A stretch of 64,000 nt of DNA from Desulfuromonas acetoxidans DSM 684 (GTDB lineage Bacteria > Desulfobacterota > Desulfuromonadia > Desulfuromonadales > Desulfuromonadaceae): positions 46,217-110,216 of the forward strand of contig NZ_AAEW02000015.1 in NCBI RefSeq assembly GCF_000167355.1, in the 5' to 3' direction. A program made the translations under genes and the position numbers. The notes under the pieces were generated by a model. The model was not told where the DNA came from. It ran no database searches and saw only the letters and a program-made list of their open reading frames with translations. This document shows positions 32,186 to 41,644 of the stretch, in pieces. Each line of letters starts with the position of its first letter. Position 1 is the first letter of the stretch.

Positions 32186-34261
32186 ATGGGAAAGTACGAC
32201 ACTGCGAACTTGAGAAACTTGGGAATTGTGGCTCATGGAGGGGCGGGAAAGACCTCCCTGGTTGAGGCGATGCTGTTTAACACCGGCATGACCGATCGTC
32301 TGGGGAAGGTCGATGACGGTAGCTCCACCATGGATTTTGAACCCGAGGAAATTAAACGTCAGATCACCATCAGTTCCAGCCTTAATCATTGCGAATGGCA
32401 AAATCACAGCCTTCACCTCGTTGACACTCCCGGTTATTCCAACTTTCTTCATGGTACGCGCAATTGCCTGCGCATTCTTGGCGGTGGGATTCTGATCGTT
32501 TCCGCGATCTCCGGCGTCAAAGCCCAAACACAAAAAATCTGGGGATGGAGTCAGGAATTTGAAGTTCCGCTCATCGCCTTTGTCAATAAAATGGATCGTG
32601 AACGCGCCGACTTTTTGCGCGCTGTTGACGATATGGAAAAAATGCTCGGCAGCCGTGGCGTTCTGGTCAACATGCCCATCGGCCAGGAAGCTGATTTTCG
32701 TGGCATCATCGACCTGGTGACCATGAAAGCCCGGATTTTTCAGTTTGATGAAAAGGGCACCTACAACGAAGAGGAGATCCCTGCCGAATATCTGGATGAG
32801 GCTCAACGCCTGCGCACTGTGCTGCTTGAGGCGGTTGCCGATGCCGACGATGCTCTGATGGAGAAATATCTCGAAGAGGAAGATCTTTCGATTGAGGAGA
32901 TTCTTCACGGCTTGCGCGAAGGGACTCTGACCGGTGTGTTTACCCCGGTACTGTGTGGGAGTGCTACGGCCAATATCGGCGTGCGTCAGTTGCTCGACTA
33001 TGTGGTGCACTGTCTGCCGTCACCTTTGGATAAAGGGGTGCAGATGGGGACCGTGCCCGGCAGCGAAGAGATTGTTGAACGCCAGCCCAGTGAAGACGAT
33101 CCGTTTTCAGCGATGGTGTTTAAAACCTTCAACGATCCATTTACCGGCAAGCTGTCGTTGTTCCGGGTGTATTCCGGGGTGCTGAATTCCGATTCAAGCG
33201 TGTACAATTCCACCAAGGAGGAGACAGAGCGGATTGGCCAGCTCTATCAACTGGAGGGGAAAAAGCAGGTCGCGATTGATCAGGCCGTGGCCGGTGATAT
33301 TGTCGCTGTGGCCAAACTCAAAGCGACGGCAACCGGCGATACCCTGTGCCAGGAAGATCAACCGATCATTTATGAAAGTCTGTTGCAGCTTCAGCCGGTG
33401 ATCTCTTTTGCGATCAAGGCGTGCAGTAAAAGCGATGAAGATAAGATCAATACCGGTTTACAGCGCTTGATCGAGGAAGATCCCACCCTGAAGATCTCCC
33501 GTGATGAACAGACCCATGAGATGATTCTGTCCGGTATGGGGCAGGTGCATATTGAAGTGGCCGTTGAAAAGCTCAAGCGTAAGTATGGTGTCGATGTTGA
33601 ATTGGAGCTGCCCAAAGTGCCGTATCGTGAAACCATCAAAGGCAACACCAAGCTGCAGAATAAATATAAGAAGCAATCCGGCGGGCGTGGGCAGTATGCT
33701 GATGTCTGGCTTGAGATTGAGCCGTTGCATGCCGGCGGCGGTTATGAGTTTGTCGATAAGATCGTCGGTGGCGTGGTGCCGCGTCAGTATATTCCTGCGG
33801 TGAGTAAAGGGATAGAAGAAGCCATGGGTAAGGGCACTCTCGGTGGCTATCCGGTCGTTGATGTCAAAGTGACCCTGTATGATGGTTCTCACCACTCGGT
33901 GGATTCCTCGGAGATGGCGTTTAAAATTGCCGGATCCATGGGGTTCAAAAAAGGGATGGAGCAAGCCCGACCCGTGTTGCTCGAACCGGTGATGAAGATG
34001 GAAGTTGTGGTGCCGGACGACTGCGTCGGCGATGTGATTGGTGACATGAACTCCCGGCGTGGCAAAGTGCTTGGTGTCGAACCGCAGGCGGGCAGCCAGG
34101 CTGTGGCGGTGCAGGTCCCCATGGCCGAAGTGTTGCGCTATGCGCCGGAGCTGCGTTCCATGACGTCAGACCGTGGTTTATTTACCATGGAGTTCTCCCA
34201 CTATGAGGAAGTTCCTTCCCATTTAACCGCCAAGATATTGGCTGCACGCAATGATGCATAA
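32186..34261 (+). CDS. Elongation factor G-like GTPase (EF-G paralogue)
   Basis: Translational GTPase of EF-G architecture, 691 residues. G1 is AHGGAGKT, G3 is DTPGYSNF and G4 is NKMDRERADF. Domains II-V follow (EDDPFSAMVFKTFNDPFTG; SGMGQVHIEVAVEKL; GGRGQYADVWLEIEPL; PDDCVGDVIGDMNSRRGKVLG). Switch I reads KRQITI where canonical EF-G has ERGITI, and no ribosomal-protein genes are near, so this is most likely the second EF-G-like protein common in delta-type Proteobacteria; its special role is uncertain. ATG 32186 has AAAGGGG five bases upstream, better than ATG 32171. A hypothetical gene follows after 10 bases. Confidence 0.9.
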   Translation: MGKYDTANLRNLGIVAHGGAGKTSLVEAMLFNTGMTDRLGKVDDGSSTMDFEPEEIKRQITISSSLNHCEWQNHSLHLVDTPGYSNFLHGTRNCLRILGGGILIVSAISGVKAQTQKIWGWSQEFEVPLIAFVNKMDRERADFLRAVDDMEKMLGSRGVLVNMPIGQEADFRGIIDLVTMKARIFQFDEKGTYNEEEIPAEYLDEAQRLRTVLLEAVADADDALMEKYLEEEDLSIEEILHGLREGTLTGVFTPVLCGSATANIGVRQLLDYVVHCLPSPLDKGVQMGTVPGSEEIVERQPSEDDPFSAMVFKTFNDPFTGKLSLFRVYSGVLNSDSSVYNSTKEETERIGQLYQLEGKKQVAIDQAVAGDIVAVAKLKATATGDTLCQEDQPIIYESLLQLQPVISFAIKACSKSDEDKINTGLQRLIEEDPTLKISRDEQTHEMILSGMGQVHIEVAVEKLKRKYGVDVELELPKVPYRETIKGNTKLQNKYKKQSGGRGQYADVWLEIEPLHAGGGYEFVDKIVGGVVPRQYIPAVSKGIEEAMGKGTLGGYPVVDVKVTLYDGSHHSVDSSEMAFKIAGSMGFKKGMEQARPVLLEPVMKMEVVVPDDCVGDVIGDMNSRRGKVLGVEPQAGSQAVAVQVPMAEVLRYAPELRSMTSDRGLFTMEFSHYEEVPSHLTAKILAARNDA

Positions 34262-34271
34262 AGGATAAGAT

Positions 34272-35288
34272 TTGACAGAACACCCCGCACAAAAAACCGA
34301 ACGACTTCAGGTCTCTGCTGAAGTCGTTCGATTACTTTCCCCGGAAACACCGCACAGCGTCAAATTGAAAGCTGCCCGTGGTGGCTTGCAGTTGTCGATC
34401 ATTGACCAGGTTCATGCCCAGTTATTACTGTACTCACAGGGCAACGCGGAATTAAAAAATGCCGCAATGGAGGCATTGAAAAATAGTTCCAACAACGCTC
34501 TGAAACCTGTTTTGGAAGACCCCCATCAGCATCCGAAAGTCCTCGACTTTCTGGCTAAAGTAAGAATGCATGATCTTGGCACATTGATTTTGATCCGAAC
34601 CAATCCAGCCGTGGAAAACAGTACTTGGAAATATGTGTTCAGACACTGTAACTACGAGGTGCTGGATTATTTTTGTGATGATAAATTTGTCCGAAATTTT
34701 CCGCGCGACGTGTGTGAAGCGATTCTTGACAACAACCAAGCCAGTAAGCAGATGAAAGAGCTGTTGGCAGTCCCTGCTCAAAAGGTTGAGGACAAAGCTG
34801 ATGAAGACCTAGACGATTCAGATTCGGAAGAATCTGTCGAAGAGGAAGATTACAGCGACGATTTTGAAGAGACCAGAAATGTGACCAAACAGCAGATGGT
34901 TCTCGAGCTGGATATTTCCGAAAAAATCAAATACGCCATGACCGGTGACAAGGAGTGGCGCACCATTTTGATCAAAGACAGCAACAAACTGGTCAGTGGT
35001 GCCGTGTTGAAAAATCCACGTATTACCGAGGGCGAGGTGTTGTTTCAGGCTCAGAACCGCAGTGCCAGTGAAGAGATCATCCGCCTGATCCTTCTCGAAC
35101 GGGAGTGGATGAAAAATTATGGTATTCGCCATGCTCTGGTCATACATCCTCGCACCCCTGTGTCGACTGCGATGCGTCTGCTTAATACGTTGCATGAGAA
35201 GGATATCCAAAAACTGGCTAAAAGCCGCAATGTTTCCTCTGCTATCACCAATGCCTGCCGCCGCATGTTAGCAACTAAAAAACGGTGA
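34272..35288 (+). CDS. Conserved hypothetical protein, helical with acidic linker
   Basis: Cytoplasmic protein of 338 residues that I do not recognise by function. The N-terminal half is all-helical, with HEAT-like periodicity. Residues about 172-200 are a very acidic linker (DEDLDDSDSEESVEEEDYSD). The C-terminal half is again helical (ISEKIKYAMTGDKEWRTILI, then HALVIHPRTPVSTAMRLLNT) and looks like a conserved helical repeat module. The TTG start at 34272 follows AAGGATAAG, ten bases after the EF-G-like gene, so the two form one transcript. This hints at a ribosome or translation link, which is inference only. Confidence 0.75.
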   Translation: MTEHPAQKTERLQVSAEVVRLLSPETPHSVKLKAARGGLQLSIIDQVHAQLLLYSQGNAELKNAAMEALKNSSNNALKPVLEDPHQHPKVLDFLAKVRMHDLGTLILIRTNPAVENSTWKYVFRHCNYEVLDYFCDDKFVRNFPRDVCEAILDNNQASKQMKELLAVPAQKVEDKADEDLDDSDSEESVEEEDYSDDFEETRNVTKQQMVLELDISEKIKYAMTGDKEWRTILIKDSNKLVSGAVLKNPRITEGEVLFQAQNRSASEEIIRLILLEREWMKNYGIRHALVIHPRTPVSTAMRLLNTLHEKDIQKLAKSRNVSSAITNACRRMLATKKR

Positions 35289-35334
35289 TATTTTTTTCCA
35301 TATCAGGTGTATTTTAATCGACCGTTTTTTTGGT
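35277..35334 (+). terminator. Possible terminator after the hypothetical gene
   Basis: AAAAAACGGT at 35277-35286 is complementary to ACCGTTTTTT at 35321-35330, with a nested TGATAT/ATATCA hairpin (35286-35305) between, then T residues. The stem is A/T-rich and overlaps the stop codon, so confidence is modest. Confidence 0.5.
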
Positions 35335-35451
35335 TTGACTGAACTTGACCCCTATGTTATTCAGGAAAACCCCTTAATCTATTGATGTTTGTTGGAAATA
35401 AACTCCTGTTTGCTGTGGCGGAACAGGGCTATTTTGGAAGGAAAGTTTTTT

Positions 35452-37116
35452 ATGTCTGAAGCTCTGCATTTTACTGTTGGAGGATTGGTTGAAGAGATGG
35501 CGCGTCGTTTTCCTGAAAACGATGCTCTGGTCTACCCTGATCGCAATTTACGCTATAACTATGCGCAATTCAATGCGTTATGTGACCGGGTCGCCCGTGG
35601 TTTGTTGTCCATGGGAGTGAAAAAAGGTGACCATTTGTCGATCTGGGCAACCAATGTTCCTGAGTGGGTGATTTTGCAGTTTGCTTCGGCCAAAATTGGT
35701 GCTGTTCTGGTCACTGTTAACACCAGCTACCGCTCTGCTGAGCTTGAATATATCCTTGAGCAGTCGGATTCAACAACGTTGTTTCTGGTCCAGGGGTTCA
35801 AAGATACCGATTACGTCGACACGGTTTATGACGTGGTGCCAGAAGTGAAATCATCCGCCGTCGGTGAACTGAACAGCGAAAAATTGCCTTTCCTGAAAAA
35901 TGTCGTGTTTATTGGTGAAGAAACCCCGGCCGGCATGACGAATTTCAGTGATCTTGAAGGCTTGGCGGATCAGGTGTCAGAGCAGCAGCTTGATGCGGTG
36001 AAGGCCACCCTCGATGAGCATGAAGTGATTAACATGCAGTACACCTCCGGAACGACTGGCTTTCCGAAAGGGGTAATGCTGACGCACCACAATATTGTCA
36101 ATAACGGTTTCAATATCGGTGAGTGTATGCGTTTTACCGAAAAGGACCGGTTGTGTATCCCGGTGCCTTTTTTCCACTGCTTTGGCTGTGTGCTTGGTGT
36201 CATGGCCTGTGTGACCCATGGCTCAACAATGGTTCCGGTGGAAACATTTGTTCCCGAGGAGGTCCTTAAGACCATTGAAATGGAAAAATGTACGGCAGTT
36301 CATGGTGTCCCGACCATGTTTATCGCCGAGCTGGAACATCCGAATTTCGGCAAATACGATCTGAGTACATTGCGTAGTGGCATCATGGCTGGATCCCCCT
36401 GTCCGATTGAGGTGATGAAGCGGGTTATTCGTGACATGAATGCATCAGAGATTACCATTGCCTACGGTCAGACTGAGGCTTCCCCCGTCATCACCCAGAC
36501 CCGTACCGATGATCCGATTGAATTACGGGTTTCTACGGTAGGGCGTGCGTTACCTGATGTTGAAGTGAAAATTGTCGATATCGAAACCGGTGAAGCCCTG
36601 CCTGCTGGAAAACAAGGCGAATTGTGTACTCGCGGTTATCTGGTCATGAAGGGCTATTATAAAATGCCTGAGGCCACGGCTTTGGCCATTGATGAAGACA
36701 ACTGGTTACATACCGGTGACCTGGCGGTGATGGATGAAAACGGCTATTGTAAGATTACCGGTCGCATCAAAAACATGATCATTCGCGGTGGTGAAAACAT
36801 CTATCCGCGTGAAATCGAAGAATTTCTCTACACCCATCCGGCAGTTTCCGATGTTCAGGTCTATGGTGTTCCTGACCGCAAGTACGGTGAGCAGGTCATG
36901 GCCGCGATCAAGATCAAGGACGGTGTGTCATTGACTGAGGATGAAGTGAAGACATTTTGTACCGGTCGTATCGCCAACTACAAGATTCCTCGCTATATCA
37001 AGTTTGTTGATGAGTATCCGATGACGGCCAGCGGTAAAATTCAAAAATTCAAGCTGCGTGAGATGGCGATTAAGGATCTGCATCTTGAAGATGACGAAGG
37101 TGTTGAGACAGCTTAA
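35452..37116 (+). CDS. AMP-forming acyl-CoA ligase (fatty-acid type)
   Basis: Activates a carboxylic acid, probably a medium- or long-chain fatty acid, as acyl-AMP then acyl-CoA; 554 residues, cytoplasmic or membrane-associated. Motifs: P-loop [16 protein letters not shown] (about 198-213), [20 protein letters not shown] (A5), [15 protein letters not shown] (A7), [20 protein letters not shown] (A8) and the catalytic Lys in [13 protein letters not shown] (A10). This is the ACSF2/FadD-like group; chain length cannot be read from sequence. ATG 35452 follows GGAAGGAAAG. Its stop overlaps the M24 peptidase gene by one base. Confidence 0.9.
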   Translation: MSEALHFTVGGLVEEMARRFPENDALVYPDRNLRYNYAQFNALCDRVARGLLSMGVKKGDHLSIWATNVPEWVILQFASAKIGAVLVTVNTSYRSAELEYILEQSDSTTLFLVQGFKDTDYVDTVYDVVPEVKSSAVGELNSEKLPFLKNVVFIGEETPAGMTNFSDLEGLADQVSEQQLDAVKATLDEHEVINMQYTSGTTGFPKGVMLTHHNIVNNGFNIGECMRFTEKDRLCIPVPFFHCFGCVLGVMACVTHGSTMVPVETFVPEEVLKTIEMEKCTAVHGVPTMFIAELEHPNFGKYDLSTLRSGIMAGSPCPIEVMKRVIRDMNASEITIAYGQTEASPVITQTRTDDPIELRVSTVGRALPDVEVKIVDIETGEALPAGKQGELCTRGYLVMKGYYKMPEATALAIDEDNWLHTGDLAVMDENGYCKITGRIKNMIIRGGENIYPREIEEFLYTHPAVSDVQVYGVPDRKYGEQVMAAIKIKDGVSLTEDEVKTFCTGRIANYKIPRYIKFVDEYPMTASGKIQKFKLREMAIKDLHLEDDEGVETA

Positions 37117-38318
37117 TGTATTCTGACGATTGGAAAACGCCACAGGATGAACTGCTTCGCCGCTGTCAGGTGTTTCAACGCCACTTGACCGCGCAGCAGA
37201 TTGACATGGCCATTATTGTTCAAAATGCCGATCTGTTTTACCTGACCGGTTCCATTCAGCAGGGGATGTTATTCGTCCCCTGTTCGGGGGAGCCGGTTTA
37301 TTGTGTCCGTCGTGATCTGGACCGAGCACGTCTTGAGTCAGCGTTGTCCCAGGTGGTTGCTGCTCCAAGTCCGCGCCAACTGGCCGACTTTGTCCGCGAG
37401 CAATTCGGTATGACTCCCGAGACTTTGGGGTTTGAACTGGATGTTTTGCCGGTCACTTTTTATGAACGATTAAAACGTTCCTTTGCCGAGGTGGCGGTCA
37501 AAGACGTTACGCCTTTGTTGCGACGCGTGCGTATGATCAAGTCGCCCTTTGAATTGGGGCGAATGCGCAAGGCTGCGGATCAGTTGGCTGTAGTGTATGA
37601 AGCGGCTAAAAATACACTTCGCGAAGGGATCAGTGAACTGGAATTGTCTGCCCACCTTGAGTTGGCGGCCCGCCTGGCCGGGCATCAGGGTATGACTCGT
37701 ATGCGGGCGTTCAATGGTGAGTTTTATGGCGGTCATGTGCTGTCTGGCGCTGCCGGGGCCCATCCGACGTTTTGCGATACACCGTTAGGTGGTACCGGCC
37801 TGACACCTGCGGTTGCTCAAGGTGCCGGACAACGGGTGATTCAAGCCAATGAGCCGGTGATTATTGACTTTCTTGGGGCGTATCAGGGCTATCTCTGTGA
37901 TCAGACACGGACCCTGTGCCTTGGCGGTTTAGCGGATGAATTGCGGCAGGGCTATGAGGATATGGTGGAAATTCTCTGGCACATGGAGAAGATTGCCAGG
38001 CCGGGTGTGTCCTGGGGGCATATCTATGATTCCTGCCTGGCTCTGGCGTGTGAGATGGGGCACAAGGACGCCTTTATGGGCAGTGCGGGAGCCCAAGTTG
38101 GTTTTATCGGACATGGCATTGGTACCGAGATCGATGAATTTCCGTTTATTGCGAAAGGATTCAATGACGATCTGCTTGAAGAGGGGATGACTTTTGCCTT
38201 TGAACCGAAGCTGGTTTATCCCGAACTTGGTGCACTTGGTATTGAAAACACCTATCTGGTTACGGCTGACGGTGTCGAGGTCCTGACACGTTGTCCGGAA
38301 GAGCTTGCTGTCGTGTAA
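37116..38318 (+). CDS. M24-family Xaa-Pro dipeptidase/aminopeptidase
   Basis: Cytoplasmic dimetal peptidase, 400 residues, with an N-terminal creatinase-like domain (about 1-160) and a C-terminal pita-bread domain. Metal ligands are visible: the two Asp of VIIDFLGAYQGYLCDQTRT, the His of GHGIGTEIDE, the Glu of FAFEPKL and the Glu of IENTYLV. It probably cleaves X-Pro bonds, though M24 proteins also include non-peptidases. The ATG at 37116 overlaps the ligase stop TAA (37114-37116). It converges on the MgtC/DUF4010 gene with a one-base gap and no terminator, an unusually tight junction. Confidence 0.9.
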   Translation: MYSDDWKTPQDELLRRCQVFQRHLTAQQIDMAIIVQNADLFYLTGSIQQGMLFVPCSGEPVYCVRRDLDRARLESALSQVVAAPSPRQLADFVREQFGMTPETLGFELDVLPVTFYERLKRSFAEVAVKDVTPLLRRVRMIKSPFELGRMRKAADQLAVVYEAAKNTLREGISELELSAHLELAARLAGHQGMTRMRAFNGEFYGGHVLSGAAGAHPTFCDTPLGGTGLTPAVAQGAGQRVIQANEPVIIDFLGAYQGYLCDQTRTLCLGGLADELRQGYEDMVEILWHMEKIARPGVSWGHIYDSCLALACEMGHKDAFMGSAGAQVGFIGHGIGTEIDEFPFIAKGFNDDLLEEGMTFAFEPKLVYPELGALGIENTYLVTADGVEVLTRCPEELAVV

Positions 38319-38319
38319 C

Positions 38320-39570
38320 TCACACAAAGATCAGAACTGCGGGCACAGCCAGACAAGTAAAACACAGTGCAGTCGCCCGTAACATTTGTCGTGTTCCCAG
38401 TGCCGCGACCATGCCCAGTTTGAACATCAGGTTAGCCAACATGGCAATAAGGATACTGTTGGCTGCCTGAACCTGTTCCAGATCGCCCATCACTGATAAA
38501 CGGGCGTTTGTCAGCGTGATGGCATCCACATCGGTAAAGCCGGAAATAAATGCCACCAGATAAACCCCTTGGGTCCCCAGATGTTGTTTGGCAAATGAAA
38601 CCGCCAGCAACACTCCCGCATAAAGCAATCCAAACAGTAACGCTTGAGAGAGTTCGGCCGGATTGCGGCTTTCCATATGCAGGGCGTCCTCGCACGTGCT
38701 GTGACGCCAGTAAAAAACAATAGGAACCAAGCCGCCAATGAACATACCGCCCATCGGCAACCACAGATGTTGCATTAACTCCGGATTGATCAGATAGATA
38801 AACGCGGTGATACGCACCAGAACAACGGTGGACGCCAAAGCGACCACGATGGTTGCGGTTCGGGAGATATTCCTGATAGATGAGGACTGGCGGCTGAAGG
38901 TCAGGGTGGTCGCGGTACTGGAAACGATGCCCCCGAGGATACCAAGAACCGGGCTGCCCCAGCGCTGCCCAACCAGTTTCAAGGTGATGTAGCCGACTAG
39001 GTTAATCGCACTGATCAATACCACCATCAGCCAGATATTGTAAGGGTTCAGAGCCGCATAGGGGCCGAAGTTCTGATTCGGCAATACCGGTAAAATAATG
39101 AACGCCACCAGAATGAACTGAAAAATGGCGTATAGGTCACGCTGTTGCAGGCGGCGGGAAAAAGCGTGCATCTGCGGCTTGAAATACAGAATCAGGGTTG
39201 TGGCCAGACTTAGGCTGATGGAGGTCACGGTGTGCCCCAATGTCAGCAGGATGCCGACCAGATAGGCAATGAGCATGGCGATTGCCGTGGTCATCCCGGA
39301 CGATGTGTGTTGTTTAAGGCGCACAATATGGCCCATCATCCCCTGAGCGGCAATGGTGGCCAGGCCAACCACCATGATCCATTCGCCACCGGATTCTGCA
39401 GAAATATTGCCGCACAGGCTGCCGAACAGAGTCACCAGGATAAAAGTGCGCAATCCGGCAAAGCCGCTTTCGCTGCGTTCGCGTTCCAAGCCCATCAGAG
39501 CGCCGAGCAGCAACGCCAGGGTGTAGGTTTCCAGTGGCTGAAGCGACGAGCTTTCCAGTGTGATCATCAT
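38320..39570 (-). CDS. MgtC/SapB-DUF4010 integral membrane protein
   Basis: Polytopic inner-membrane protein of 416 residues with about 11-12 spans. The N-terminal third matches MgtC/SapB (LALLLGALMGLERERSESGFAGLRTFILV), followed by a DUF4010 region (LGILGGIVSSTATTLTFSRQ, GFTDVDAITLTNARL). MgtC alone modulates ATP synthase and Mg2+ adaptation in pathogens; the role of the DUF4010 fusion is not known. ATG 39570 (MMITLESS) could be shifted by one codon. Divergent or co-directional partners are not evident; the PagL-like gene ends 84 bases upstream of it on the same strand. Confidence 0.87.
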   Translation of the reverse strand: MMITLESSSLQPLETYTLALLLGALMGLERERSESGFAGLRTFILVTLFGSLCGNISAESGGEWIMVVGLATIAAQGMMGHIVRLKQHTSSGMTTAIAMLIAYLVGILLTLGHTVTSISLSLATTLILYFKPQMHAFSRRLQQRDLYAIFQFILVAFIILPVLPNQNFGPYAALNPYNIWLMVVLISAINLVGYITLKLVGQRWGSPVLGILGGIVSSTATTLTFSRQSSSIRNISRTATIVVALASTVVLVRITAFIYLINPELMQHLWLPMGGMFIGGLVPIVFYWRHSTCEDALHMESRNPAELSQALLFGLLYAGVLLAVSFAKQHLGTQGVYLVAFISGFTDVDAITLTNARLSVMGDLEQVQAANSILIAMLANLMFKLGMVAALGTRQMLRATALCFTCLAVPAVLIFV

Positions 39571-39654
39571 AACTTACAGCATAGCCGATTTTGTTGATGA
39601 TGCCAGTGAGCAGGTGATAACGGATCTGTTTTCGTTGGTGTTTTTCTCTTCAGG

Positions 39655-40218
39655 TTAAAAATAACGACCGACTTGAAACATAACTGAGTTGATGCCGTGA
39701 TTATCGCGGTGCAGTTCACCATTGGACACATGATGTAGACGTGCTGAGACAAACCAGCGCTGACCGTTTAAAGAGGAAAATTCACCGCCGATACCGAGTA
39801 GTGGGTTGAAGTTGATACGCAGGCCCTGATCTTCAATCTGATAGTCGGTGTAGATCAGACCGATACCAGCTTCAATAAATGGCCTTAGCCCACAGCAGGT
39901 CAGCGGCTCCAGAGGATAGACCGCCAGCATGTTGGCGCTGATGATGGCCCGACAATGTGGCGTTGAGGCCAGTCCCGCAGCTCCTTCGAGTTTGAATTTT
40001 AGCTTTTGCGGGGCACGATGTGCCCAGATTTGAGCATAATTCCATTCCGCACTCAGACCCAGTTGACCAAACTGAATTTCATTGCCGGGAGAATAGCTGT
40101 TAGCCAGATTGGCGGTGGCGGCCCAATGAGCCTTGTTCCACACGCTTTCTTCAGCCTGCGACAGGGACGGGAGTGAGAGGAGCGCCAACAACACCAGAGT
40201 TACCGATACGCGGGTCAC
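39655..40218 (-). CDS. PagL-like lipid A 3-O-deacylase (acyloxyacyl hydrolase)
   Basis: Outer-membrane beta-barrel enzyme of 187 residues that would remove the 3-O acyl chain of lipid A. A signal peptide (MTRVSVTLVLLALLSLPSLS, cut near QAE) precedes alternating beta strands and a C-terminal Phe (VGRYF), typical for barrel insertion. The PagL active-site pattern is visible near residues 160-180: HHVSNGELHRDNHGINS, with the His-x-Ser pair. The assumed Glu of the triad is Glu167 or a neighbour and is not certain. It lies downstream of a lipoprotein gene with a 20-base gap, so the two may form one transcript. Confidence 0.82.
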   Translation of the reverse strand: MTRVSVTLVLLALLSLPSLSQAEESVWNKAHWAATANLANSYSPGNEIQFGQLGLSAEWNYAQIWAHRAPQKLKFKLEGAAGLASTPHCRAIISANMLAVYPLEPLTCCGLRPFIEAGIGLIYTDYQIEDQGLRINFNPLLGIGGEFSSLNGQRWFVSARLHHVSNGELHRDNHGINSVMFQVGRYF

Positions 40219-40238
40219 AGTGTTCTCCTTATGATGGC

Positions 40239-40667
40239 TTACAGGTTAAAATCGGCAGCCATGCGCCAGCCTTGTTCCGTTTTGATCAGTTTAAATTTCT
40301 CATGATGGGGAATCCGGTCTCCCGCTTTGAACTGACCGTACTTCATCAGTTGTGTCAGCAGTTCCATACCGGAGCCGAATGCTGCCAGCGGGTTGTCGTT
40401 GCTGGCGCGGTTGAGTTCTGCCGATAACTCTTCGAGTCCTTTCCGGAAGACCAAGTCGTATTCCACTTCGGCAATGTAGGTTTGCTTGTCAACACTGAGA
40501 CCGTTGACCTTGTGGAAGTTTTCCAGACTGAAAATCTTTTCGTTGTTATGACTCAGGACTTGTTTGGCCACCTGGATCTGGATCTCCGCATCCGTGGGCA
40601 CGGACTGACAGCCACCGAGGCCAAGCATGGCAAGCAGCAGAATCGATAATGAGATGAGGCTACGCAT
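40239..40667 (-). CDS. Small lipoprotein of unknown function
   Basis: Protein of 142 residues. The signal peptide ends in a lipobox LGLGGC (Cys at 20), followed by QS, compatible with outer-membrane sorting. The mature part is a small alpha/beta domain (NFHKVNGLSVDKQTYIAEVE, KFKLIKTEQGWRMAADFNL) with the look of a DUF4878/NTF2-like fold, not confirmed. ATG 40667 puts the signal peptide at the very start; the longer frame from 40679 adds only four residues. It lies between hflC and the PagL-like gene, all on the minus strand. Confidence 0.78.
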   Translation of the reverse strand: MRSLISLSILLLAMLGLGGCQSVPTDAEIQIQVAKQVLSHNNEKIFSLENFHKVNGLSVDKQTYIAEVEYDLVFRKGLEELSAELNRASNDNPLAAFGSGMELLTQLMKYGQFKAGDRIPHHEKFKLIKTEQGWRMAADFNL

Positions 40668-40723
40668 GGGACTCTCCACACTGATGAGTAGCGGGGGCGT
40701 CGCGAACGATGCCCCCGCTGATT

Positions 40724-41644
40724 TTAACGTTTTTCGTTAAGTAGTTTGTAGTAAGCACTGTCGGTTGACAGAATCAAGCGGTTGTTTTTATTGACTGTCT
40801 TCTGGTACGACTCCAGGGTGCGCAGGAAGCGGTAAAAGTCTGGTTCCTGGTTATAAGCCGCCGCATAGATTGTTGTCGCCTGCGCATCGCCATGCCCTCG
40901 GATTTCCACGGCCTTGCGGTATGATTCGGAGCTGATTTTTTTCAGTTCTTTATCCATCTGACCGAGGATGTCTGCTTTCTCGCCTTCACCTTCAGAGCGG
41001 TACTGGGCAGCGACTTTTTTACGTTCGGAGATCATCCGCTCATACACGCGCTTACGCACCTGTTCGACGTAGTTAATTCGCTTGATTTGAACGTCGATCA
41101 GTTCAATGCCGTATTCCGGTGTACTCAGCTTGGCCTGGGCGAGGATGTTCGCGAGAATATCTTCACGTCCCACCAGTTCTCGGTTTACCTGAGCGGTTTC
41201 GACAATGTTATCGGTAAGGTCCTCTGGTGGCTGATAATCATCTCCGCGAACCAGTTCCACCAGCAGGTGACCGGATACTGCGTCACGCACAACCGAATCA
41301 ATGATATCGTCGAGGCGACTCTGGGCGCCGCGTTCGGTGGCAACCGTGGTAAAGAACCGCAACGGATCGACAATCCGCCAGCGGGCGGTGGTATCGACCC
41401 AGATGTATTTTTTGTCGCTGGTGGGAATCTGGTTGGGATCGGCATCCCAGTTAAGGATCCGTTTGGAAAAACGATGCACTTCCTGGATCACCGGAATTTT
41501 AAAATGAATCCCGGCATTACGTACCTCACCCACCGGTTTACCGAATTCGGTGACCAGGGCTTGCTCGGCTTCATTGACAACGAAAAAGGCACTTTGGGCG
41601 ACCAGAACCACAAGAACAATGATGGGGATGATCAGACGCTTCAT
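40724..41644 (-). CDS. hflC: Membrane protease modulator HflC
   Basis: SPFH-domain protein with one N-terminal membrane span (IIPIIVLVVLVAQSAFFVVN) and a large periplasmic part; with HflK it forms a cage around FtsH and controls its access to membrane substrates. Length 306 residues. Typical segments: NEAEQALVTEFGKPVG, WDADPNQIPTSDKKYIWVDT, VYERMISERKKVAAQYRSEG and HGDAQATTIYA. ATG 41644 overlaps the hflK stop by four bases, so the two subunits are coupled. Confidence 0.95.
   Translation of the reverse strand: MKRLIIPIIVLVVLVAQSAFFVVNEAEQALVTEFGKPVGEVRNAGIHFKIPVIQEVHRFSKRILNWDADPNQIPTSDKKYIWVDTTARWRIVDPLRFFTTVATERGAQSRLDDIIDSVVRDAVSGHLLVELVRGDDYQPPEDLTDNIVETAQVNRELVGREDILANILAQAKLSTPEYGIELIDVQIKRINYVEQVRKRVYERMISERKKVAAQYRSEGEGEKADILGQMDKELKKISSESYRKAVEIRGHGDAQATTIYAAAYNQEPDFYRFLRTLESYQKTVNKNNRLILSTDSAYYKLLNEKR

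Noticed and set aside
32159..33010. 283-codon open frame opposite the EF-G-like gene
   Set aside because: Antisense to the G domain; no family resemblance.
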